Positions 54,703 to 61,511 of a stretch of 64,000 bases of DNA are shown here, piece by piece. Positions within the stretch are counted from its first letter, which is position 1, and each line of letters opens with the position of its first letter. Source of the stretch: JBBATK01 sp044224515. GTDB lineage: Bacteria > Bacteroidota > Ignavibacteria > Kapaibacteriales > NICIL-2. The position numbers and the translations under genes are program-made. Location of the stretch: contig JBGAKH010000002.1 in the NCBI GenBank assembly GCA_044224515.1, positions 1 through 64,000 of the forward strand, given 5' to 3'. The notes under the pieces are model-generated. The model made no database searches. It had not been told where the DNA came from and saw only the letters and a list, made by a program, of their open reading frames with translations.

Positions 54703-55272
54703 TTATCTAGCCATAGGCTCGTTGCGTGGTGTAGGCCGAATTTCTTTCAAAAACTCCTCCGCCTCTCTTCTGTTTCGCAAGCGCACAAAGTGTACGTGGG
54801 CATAGCGGGGATCTCTCATGGATTCAAGGTACTTTCGTCGATTGGAGTGAAAGGTCGTGATGGTCCAGAGTACAATAGAGTCGCGCGAGAAAAACAGTTT
54901 AGCAAAGCTCTCACGGTTGTTGGTATCGGGCCACAGTTCTTGTTTGGTCCATGCACGATGCAGGGCACGACCGATTGCTTGTCCTAGAACGTGAAGAAAA
55001 GAATAGTCTAACCAGACAACACAGATTTCTCGCTCCCACTTGATTGGGTTTAAGAGTTTGTAGTTTCCGTCTAATACCCACTTATCTTTTTGCAATCGGC
55101 GCGTGAGGTCGAGAGCAAGATCTTCCCATGAAACATGTGTCCAATTCTCGCGCCACCATAAGCGATCGAGCTCTATGCACTCGACCTCGAGTATATCTGC
55201 CAACGCACGCGAGAAGGTACTTTTTCCGGCGCCACTTGTTCCAACTACATTATATCGATCGTACTGTTTCAC
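54703..55272 (-). CDS. P-loop kinase-like protein (FlaR/adenylate-kinase-like)
   Basis: 189 residues. NVVGTSGAGKSTFSRALA (residues 8-25) is a full Walker A. IELDRLWWRENWTHVSWED (~32-50) and KWVLDGNYKLLN (~63-74) match small kinases sometimes annotated as DNA-topology modulation protein FlaR or shikimate/adenylate-kinase-like proteins; FVRLRNRREAEEFL near the end is the usual basic closing helix. It should phosphorylate a small molecule, unknown. Cytoplasmic, single gene. Confidence 0.8.
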   Translation of the reverse strand: MKQYDRYNVVGTSGAGKSTFSRALADILEVECIELDRLWWRENWTHVSWEDLALDLTRRLQKDKWVLDGNYKLLNPIKWEREICVVWLDYSFLHVLGQAIGRALHRAWTKQELWPDTNNRESFAKLFFSRDSIVLWTITTFHSNRRKYLESMRDPRYAHVHFVRLRNRREAEEFLKEIRPTPRNEPMAR

Positions 55273-55356
55273 TGTCAGGAGAGTGGTCGCAGATGAAATG
55301 AAAACTGTAGAATTTCAGAAGTCAGCTGAAGAGGAAAAGACTACACAACCCACACA

Positions 55357-55749
55357 CTATGCGGAAGTCACGCGAATCCACTCGGCAATGAGCGCCGAGA
55401 ATGCACGTGCGTTCAAGCGAATGTGTTCCATCGATTCAAAGCATAGTGTTGCTCGTTGCGCGTCTCGCCAACTGAGCAAACCTTGTGGGTCTGAGATCTT
55501 TGACCTCAGCGCTGTTACTTGTTTTTTAACGCCGGCATGAAACACAACATACAAGTTTTTAGGAGGAAATATCTTGAATGTGATACGATCCTCTCCTTTG
55601 TACACATAGTTCGGCGCATTCCATTTAATCGTCTCTTCCAGAGTCGGAGTTGCGGATAAAACCAGCTCGCGCAGGGCGTCGATCTCCTCTCGACGCGGGT
55701 GAGAGGCTGCATCAAGGAAATGTGTGACTTCAATATTAGCGTGAGTCAT
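55357..55749 (-). CDS. DUF1801 family protein
   Basis: 130 residues. VTHFLDAASHPRREEIDALR and LEETIKWNAPNYVYKG (residues ~36-51) are the family's opening helix and the conserved 'ikWn.p.y' strand; NLYVVFHAGVKKQ follows. The fold is the small YdhG/CyaY-like domain of unknown role. It is a typical full-length member, unlike the more diverged one at 25142-25567. Confidence 0.8.
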   Translation of the reverse strand: MTHANIEVTHFLDAASHPRREEIDALRELVLSATPTLEETIKWNAPNYVYKGEDRITFKIFPPKNLYVVFHAGVKKQVTALRSKISDPQGLLSWRDAQRATLCFESMEHIRLNARAFSALIAEWIRVTSA

Positions 55750-55940
55750 AGTCGTGAAGACGCACTAACTGTCAACTTCATCGTGTGTGTTCTTTTGCAC
55801 TTCAATTCTGCACGTGTGAAGGCATCGCCGGACCGAGCCTGATGTTCGGTATCAGGACAATTCGAGATTCAGCTACGAATATAGCTTGAAGCCAATGAGA
55901 TAGTGCATCTACCCGAAGTACTAAAACAGTAATTTGCGCC

Positions 55941-56663
55941 ATGCACTCTCACTCTCACAGAGTAGAATCTGAGCGATTCGATATAGCGCGTTATACCTTC
56001 CCTGCGCCTATCGATTGGAAAACAATCGAGCCTACACTTGTTCACAAACTTCACGCTGCAGCCGAGATTGTGGACTATCGGACAAAAGCGCGTATTTACT
56101 CGCAGGGTGCAAGAGCGACGCATGTGTATCACATACTCGGTGGACGTGTAAAGGCTCACCAGTCCACGGCCTACGGTACGGACCAGATACTTTACCTGTA
56201 CACCGCTGGAGATTTGTTCGGCTATCGACCCTTGCTTGCGGGGCAACAACAGCCTATTAGCATCAGTTGCCTGGAGCCTACCCGCGTGGCGCGCATTGCA
56301 GCCAATGACTTTGTCGACATTCTCGACCACTCGCCCGCATTCAGTAAGTGGCTTCTTAAGAGTCTATGTCAAGAGTTCAGTACTCTCAGCGACCGCATAA
56401 CAGCCTTCACGCAATACCCGGTCCCCAATCGCATTGCACTTGCGCTGTTGCTTCTCGAGCGGAAGTATGCCGACTCGTCTGAGTACAAAGGCGCACGCAT
56501 TAGTTTTAGCCGAACCAATATTGCGCACTATGTCGGGAGTTCGGTTGAGACCGTCGTGCGCACACTTCGACAACTGGAAACTCGAGGCATTCTTGCCATG
56601 GACCGCACGAGTATTCGTATTCTCAACCACTCTGTACTCGAAAACATGGTTGAAACTCTGTGA
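55941..56663 (+). CDS. Crp/Fnr-family transcription regulator, paralogue of the one at 18863
   Basis: 240 residues. The sensor domain carries GDLFGYRPLLAGQQQPISIS (residues 90-109), nearly the same as the other regulator's segment, and the HTH FSRTNIAHYVGSSVETVVRT (189-208) keeps Glu203 and Arg207, which read TTGA half-sites in this family. No Cys cluster and no cAMP-pocket signature are seen, so the effector is unclear. The first ten residues are His/Ser-rich. A TTGAT-N4-GTCAA palindrome begins 14 bp after its stop, and the next gene rightwards is a Na+/H+ antiporter: the same order of parts as in the 15-20 kb block. Confidence 0.85.
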   Translation: MHSHSHRVESERFDIARYTFPAPIDWKTIEPTLVHKLHAAAEIVDYRTKARIYSQGARATHVYHILGGRVKAHQSTAYGTDQILYLYTAGDLFGYRPLLAGQQQPISISCLEPTRVARIAANDFVDILDHSPAFSKWLLKSLCQEFSTLSDRITAFTQYPVPNRIALALLLLERKYADSSEYKGARISFSRTNIAHYVGSSVETVVRTLRQLETRGILAMDRTSIRILNHSVLENMVETL

Positions 56664-56677
56664 TTAACACATAGAAG

Positions 56678-56691
56678 TTGATGTAGGTCAA
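56678..56691. promoter_or_regulatory. FNR/DNR-type binding palindrome
   Basis: TTGATGTAGGTCAA fits TTGAT-N4-ATCAA with one mismatch, G for A in the right half. It overlaps the perfect 12-bp palindrome GTCAATATTGAC (56687-56698). It lies about 300 bp upstream of the antiporter start, the same distance as the other palindrome from the stress-protein gene. The regulator just upstream is the likely ligand. Confidence 0.55.
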
Positions 56692-56976
56692 TATTGACTC
56701 AGATCTCGAGTAATATCTTGGTCTCGCTGAGTGTCCTGAAGTGAATAGGTAGATTGGACGCTGGAATGGCGGGACACTCGGCACTCTTTTCTTCCGAAGT
56801 TATCCAATCTCTAGCCGCTCGGTTCAGTGCTTTGGCGTTGAGGAGATTGACGCTTTCTCCGCTTGCTTTTTCTAGCCACATGCTCGGAATGAGTACACGT
56901 CGCTCCCGTGGAGTGTACGCTTAAGGTGGACTTGCCTTCGTGGTTCCGGAGTCCATGCCCTTTTCACATACTGTCG

Positions 56977-56983
56977 AAGGAGG
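56977..56983 (+). promoter_or_regulatory. Strong ribosome-binding site fixing the antiporter start
   Basis: AAGGAGG four bases before the ATG at 56988. It decides for MTESLSFLVV over the longer open frame starting at 56940, which would put a hydrophilic extension ahead of the first membrane helix. Confidence 0.8.
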
Positions 56984-56987
56984 AATC

Positions 56988-58238
56988 ATGACAGAATCAC
57001 TCAGCTTCCTGGTTGTCTTAACAGCCGCGTTCAAGTATATCAACACTCGTTGGCTTGGACTCCCATCCATGATTGGAGTACTGCTGTTGGCATGTACGGC
57101 CACACTCCTCCTGGTGATGACGTCCGAACTCTTCCCGGCCATCGAATGGCACATGGGACTCTTCCTGCGCACCCACAATCTCTCTCACATCCTGCTTGAG
57201 CACATGCTGAGTTTTATGCTCTTTGCCGGTGCGCTGCACGTCAACATTGAAGGGATGAAAGCGCAACGCTCACGCGTTTTGGTGTTGGCTACTATCTCGA
57301 CTCTGCTTTCGGCATGTCTGCTCGGATCGCTGGTTTATGGTCTCAGTGGACTGCTTGGTCTGAAGCTCGACTTTCTGTCGTGTATGATTATGGGAGCAAT
57401 TCTCTCACCCACAGATCCTGTCGCCGTGATGAGCATCCTGCGCAAAGCTCCGCTTCCTGAGCACGTGCGCGTCACGGTCGTGGGTGAGTCGTTGTTTAAT
57501 GATGGTGTTGGCGTGGCTTTGTTCACTATTCTCAATGATGTCCGGTCTCGCTCTGATCTCTCAGACTTGAGCACAATACCAGCTGTGGTGCTCCAAGAAA
57601 TTGTGCTTGGAGTATTGGTAGGTGTAGCCATCGGAGCACTCGGCGTTCTGTTGTTGCGTTCAATCGATCACTACGCAACTGAAGTTCTCTTGAGTGTAGC
57701 CTTGGTGTTTGTGGGTGATATGATCGCACAGAGTCTTCACACAAGCAGTCCACTGGTCGCTGTCAGCGCCGGTTTGGTTGTAGCGTCCTTTGGTCGACGA
57801 CTCGCCTTTACACGCCTGAGCGAAGACTACATGAACAAGATATGGGAGATTATCGACGAAACGTTGAATGTTGCGCTCGCTGTGCTCATTGGTATGCACA
57901 TCGTTGTCGTACCACTGAGCGCGAATCTCTTTCTACTCGGTACAACTATGGCAGTCTGCGCACCGGTAGCCCGCTATCTCAGCATTCAACTGCCATTCGC
58001 TCTCGTTCCAAAGCGAAAGCGCCTTAGTCGACGCTCTTCAATATTGCTAACCTGGTGTGGACTCCGAGGTGGAATCTCCATTGCCCTGGCTCTCACCCTG
58101 CAGAATCAAGCTCTGCAAGATGTAGCACTGGTTGTTACCTATGCGATTGTTCTGTTTAGTGTTTTCGTCCAGGGATTAAGTATTGACGCCTTGGCGCGAC
58201 ACTTTAGGCTTCGCACCGATGGAAGCTCGGCTGCTTAA
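56988..58238 (+). CDS. CPA1-type Na+/H+ (or K+/H+) antiporter, second copy
   Basis: 416 residues from the ATG at 56988. About twelve membrane segments; SPTDP (residues 140-144) and GESLFNDGVG (166-175) give the ion site with Asn171-Asp172, and CGLRGGISIALAL is the conserved arginine segment near the end. It is a clear paralogue of the product at 15863-17119 (matching motifs and length). It should exchange cation for proton at the inner membrane. It follows the second Crp/Fnr gene and converges on an adenylate cyclase gene. The ND pair and the rest of the core are intact, so it is predicted active. Confidence 0.9.
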   Translation: MTESLSFLVVLTAAFKYINTRWLGLPSMIGVLLLACTATLLLVMTSELFPAIEWHMGLFLRTHNLSHILLEHMLSFMLFAGALHVNIEGMKAQRSRVLVLATISTLLSACLLGSLVYGLSGLLGLKLDFLSCMIMGAILSPTDPVAVMSILRKAPLPEHVRVTVVGESLFNDGVGVALFTILNDVRSRSDLSDLSTIPAVVLQEIVLGVLVGVAIGALGVLLLRSIDHYATEVLLSVALVFVGDMIAQSLHTSSPLVAVSAGLVVASFGRRLAFTRLSEDYMNKIWEIIDETLNVALAVLIGMHIVVVPLSANLFLLGTTMAVCAPVARYLSIQLPFALVPKRKRLSRRSSILLTWCGLRGGISIALALTLQNQALQDVALVVTYAIVLFSVFVQGLSIDALARHFRLRTDGSSAA

Positions 58239-58322
58239 GTCAAGTGTGAGGAAATCGAGAGATGTCGCAGACTACAATTATTGTTGGTACCGACTTCGTA
58301 GCGGGTGGATATAGCCTTGCAG

Positions 58323-59852
58323 CTACGCACGCTGAACAAAGTATGTCTGCATCGCACCTTTGCCTTTTACCTCAATAGCACCACGTCCCTCGAAGTGAAG
58401 TTGATTGTGCAGAATTGGTGCTTCTTGCTGAAGGAGTTTCTTGAAGCTCTCGCTCACGTGAATCTTACCGGGCTCGCCATACTCTTCCATACGTGAGGCT
58501 GTGTTGACGGTATCACCCCACAAGTCATAAATATATTTTTTCTCGCCAATCACGCCGGCTACTACCGGACCGCACTCGAGGCCGCAACGAAAGTGCAGAG
58601 TAACATTCTGAAGCATGCGGTAGCCTTCAAGAGTAGACATGGCTTCGAGGGCAAACTCAACCAATGCTTGAGCCGGTTTGTCAATCGACTCCGGGAGTCC
58701 AGCCGCAGCCATATAACAGTCTCCGATGGTCTTAATTTTCTCCAAACCGTGTTTCTCGCTTATATGATCGAGTACGGTGTAGATTTTGTTCAACTCGGCA
58801 ACAACGATAGCGGGATCAATGCGAAGTGAGATTTCTGTAAACTGCGCAATGTCGATAAACACCACACCTGCTTCTTTGAACGTGTCAACAATCATGGTGT
58901 TTCCGCCCTTCAAGCGCGCTGCAATAGAGGCCGGTAGAATGTTCAGCAACAACTTGTTTGAACGCGCTTGCTCTTCGGCAAGCAACGCTGCGTAGCGTTT
59001 GATCTTGCGATAGTTGAAGTAACTCACCACTGCAAACGCGATAGCAAGTATCGAGAGCAGTACAAAGAGATTGCGAATCTTCGTCTGCTTCTCAAGCTCC
59101 AACTCTTGGATAGTGTGTTCTTTGGATAAGAGCTCTTTGTCTTTGTGAAGCACGCTGTTGATCTGAGCCAAATAGTCGTTGCGTTTGTTCAGGCTGTCAA
59201 TCTGGAAGCTATACAGTTTCGATAGCGATTGGTCTTGCGGTGAGACACCTAAGCGCAGCAGCCGACTCTTCAGACTATCCATGAACTCGATATTGCTCCG
59301 GATCTCATGTTGATAGTTTGATGACTCCTGGTCCAGACTCTTGAGAGCATTGTCGATTTGGGTGATCTTCTCCGGAGCGCTTAGCGGTGGGTCCTTCTGC
59401 TCGAGCGCAGGTGTGTGACTGGGCGTTCTCTGAATGGTACGCTTGAGCAACGTGTCCACTTCCACATAGATCTTATGACTCTTCACACGCAGACTCAACT
59501 CGGCATTCTCTTTACGAAGCATTTTGATCAGCGAGTCACTTTCGATTTCATAAGCAGTCTTTCCCTGCTGAGCTTTCTCGGCAGCACCGTATCGAATAAG
59601 CTCTAGCTGGTACTCGTTCGCTGCTGCATTAGGCTTAATGACAATTCGTGTGTTTTCGGGATTGGCGCCGCGGTACACAAAGTCAAAGCTCTCGCCCACC
59701 CGAACCGTCTCTTTTTGTCCAACCGCATTCCACACGATACGTCGAGGCGACTCAGCATTGACCATCTGCACGCAAAGCAGGTAGCACAGCACCACCCATA
59801 CTCGAATGCATGGCGTCGCAACGGCAACGATGTGTGATCTATCCGGATTCAT
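58323..59852 (-). CDS. Membrane-anchored class III adenylate cyclase
   Basis: 509 residues from the ATG at 59852 (MNPDRSHIVAVAT); the open frame goes on for 40 codons without a signal-like start. A signal peptide or anchor (~10-33) leads to a periplasmic region with strong coiled-coil content (~105-255), a membrane segment at ~262-280 (FVLLSILAIAFAVVSYF), a short linker helix (EEQARSNKLLLNILPASIA, typical of cyclase signalling helices) and the catalytic domain (~320-485). Metal Asp334 and Asp378, Lys in EKIKTIGD, Asp443 in YDLWGD, and Asn450/Arg454 in NTASRM are all present; Lys plus Asp predict ATP use. Output would be cAMP, with the sensor outside. It is close to a Crp/Fnr gene. Confidence 0.9.
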   Translation of the reverse strand: MNPDRSHIVAVATPCIRVWVVLCYLLCVQMVNAESPRRIVWNAVGQKETVRVGESFDFVYRGANPENTRIVIKPNAAANEYQLELIRYGAAEKAQQGKTAYEIESDSLIKMLRKENAELSLRVKSHKIYVEVDTLLKRTIQRTPSHTPALEQKDPPLSAPEKITQIDNALKSLDQESSNYQHEIRSNIEFMDSLKSRLLRLGVSPQDQSLSKLYSFQIDSLNKRNDYLAQINSVLHKDKELLSKEHTIQELELEKQTKIRNLFVLLSILAIAFAVVSYFNYRKIKRYAALLAEEQARSNKLLLNILPASIAARLKGGNTMIVDTFKEAGVVFIDIAQFTEISLRIDPAIVVAELNKIYTVLDHISEKHGLEKIKTIGDCYMAAAGLPESIDKPAQALVEFALEAMSTLEGYRMLQNVTLHFRCGLECGPVVAGVIGEKKYIYDLWGDTVNTASRMEEYGEPGKIHVSESFKKLLQQEAPILHNQLHFEGRGAIEVKGKGAMQTYFVQRA

Positions 59853-60027
59853 TATGCCTAAAAGCGAAGAACTACAAAAAGCAGACCAATGGCGCTCGGG
59901 TGTTTTCTCACAACAAATGTACGCCAAAGCGATGGTTCGAGCAGAACGCGGACCGGGTAGACTTAGCTTCACCTTTGACCCCGGCGACGAAGCAGGATAG
60001 CATCTGAATTCTCGGTAAAGCGCGATA

Positions 60028-61473
60028 TCAGTCGCACTTAAGCACAGGCGAGAGCAAGCGTCTGATAGGTGCTTTGGATTGTATGAGACAGCTCTTCACG
60101 GAAGGAAACTCGTCATCGCTCTGCAGCGCAACCTGCACTCTGTAGTACCGGACCTTGTCTTCAGCATCAACCCAAGTTTGCAGTCTCGCCTTGGGTATGC
60201 CACTCTGTTGTACCTCCTTCAAGACTCGTTCAGCCTGCACCTTTGATTCGGAGCTAAAAAGGATTGCAACGCAAAGAGATGTGCTCGATCCACTAGCGGC
60301 AGTTTGCACACCGGGTTGCGTTGGCTGCGTGCGGGGAACATCCCGGGGCACATCGCTATGCGGCTGTTGCGACGAGGATGTCGTATTTGAAGTGGTATAC
60401 GAAACAGTGCTGGAGGCTGTATTCGAGACTGTGTTTGAGTCGCTACTCGAGACAACCCTTGTGTCGGCCTGTGTAGAAGCTGATGGTGTTGTGGTGGATA
60501 CAGGTTGCGTTGCACCTTGTATATCCGCGCTATCATTTTCTTTATGCGAAGGCTTCGCCTTCGCCGCATTACGAACTCGTACTTCAACGAAATCACCGGA
60601 GCTGTCATAAGGGATATGCGGCAACGTGTCGAGAGGTGGAATCGGGTCCGCAACGTACTCTTGCTTCAATACAAACTCGTAACTCAATCCAAGACTGAGC
60701 TGGTGAATATTCCAGGATGTTGAACGCACCACTTCGCTGAGGTTGTACAGGTATTGTGCTCGAATTCCGAGACGCTGTGTGCGATTGAGCAACAACTCGT
60801 AACGCAAGCCGGCACCAACCGTGTGGTAGAGATTTGTGGATGCCAATGATCCGCTGCCTTTTTCGCGTACGGTACTTATGTGTCCTTGCGCATCAGTGAA
60901 TCGGAAGCCCAACGCTATAGCCTCCTCCGAAAGTGTCTCCGTTTGCGTGAACGACTTTTGTATCCAAGCGCCGAGTCCGTAGAATACCTCGAGCTGTAAG
61001 GGAAGCGCGTCGAGAGCTTGGAAGCGCAGTGTTGGGCGCAGCGAAAGAGCGTTCAATGAGGTAGTAAGAAGATGATCGGAGTAGACAGACACAAGCTGTC
61101 CACCATTCTCAACTCGACCGATAAACTCACGCGCGCTCAATGATGTTCCAAGTGAGGCCACGCCGAGGTCTGCAGCTACACTCAAATGCGAGCTCAGTCG
61201 ATACGATGCCACAATTCCGGCATCCCAGCCCAGGCTATTCGTGTCGCGATAGGAAGCAAACTGATTGATATACACAGGCAGAGAACTAAAGCCGGCACGA
61301 TGATCGACACGCTGTGCACCTGCGTAGACTCCAACCTTCAACAGATCCACATCTGTTGCCTGCAGACTTTGGCCGGTAAACAAGCATATACAACAGCTCA
61401 CAACAATAGCCCAATGGTTTCGATGGAGGTCGAAATCACGTCGCCTGCGCGTACCATCGGCAAGATGTACCAC
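60028..61473 (-). CDS. Outer-membrane barrel protein with SPOR-like C-terminal domain
   Basis: 481 residues if translation starts at the GTG at 61473, which gives an Arg-rich n-region and a signal peptide (WAIVVSCCICLFTG, cleavage near LQA). No ATG gives a better start; the open frame reaches 61596. Residues ~40-300 are barrel-like strands (VGVYAGAQRVDHRAGFSS ... LSLGLSYEFVL). A Ser/Thr/Gln linker (~320-400) leads to a ~80-residue C-terminal domain (TSLCVAILFSSESKVQAERV ... YYRVQVAL) with the layout of a SPOR domain, which binds denuded peptidoglycan. The protein may tie the outer membrane to the cell wall. The upstream T9SS gene ends 38 bp before this start, so the two are likely one operon. 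Confidence 0.6.
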   Translation of the reverse strand: MVHLADGTRRRRDFDLHRNHWAIVVSCCICLFTGQSLQATDVDLLKVGVYAGAQRVDHRAGFSSLPVYINQFASYRDTNSLGWDAGIVASYRLSSHLSVAADLGVASLGTSLSAREFIGRVENGGQLVSVYSDHLLTTSLNALSLRPTLRFQALDALPLQLEVFYGLGAWIQKSFTQTETLSEEAIALGFRFTDAQGHISTVREKGSGSLASTNLYHTVGAGLRYELLLNRTQRLGIRAQYLYNLSEVVRSTSWNIHQLSLGLSYEFVLKQEYVADPIPPLDTLPHIPYDSSGDFVEVRVRNAAKAKPSHKENDSADIQGATQPVSTTTPSASTQADTRVVSSSDSNTVSNTASSTVSYTTSNTTSSSQQPHSDVPRDVPRTQPTQPGVQTAASGSSTSLCVAILFSSESKVQAERVLKEVQQSGIPKARLQTWVDAEDKVRYYRVQVALQSDDEFPSVKSCLIQSKAPIRRLLSPVLKCD

Positions 61474-61511
61474 GCTTAGGAGGGCTTGTGAGACAAAATT
61501 TATCACGGTCT

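Larger units (their letters stand above)
56664..56987. other. Intergenic stretch between the regulator and the antiporter
   Basis: 324 bases holding the FNR-type palindrome at 56678-56691 and a strong ribosome-binding site at 56977-56983. A minus-strand 60-residue frame at 56699-56881 is not supported. Confidence 0.5.
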
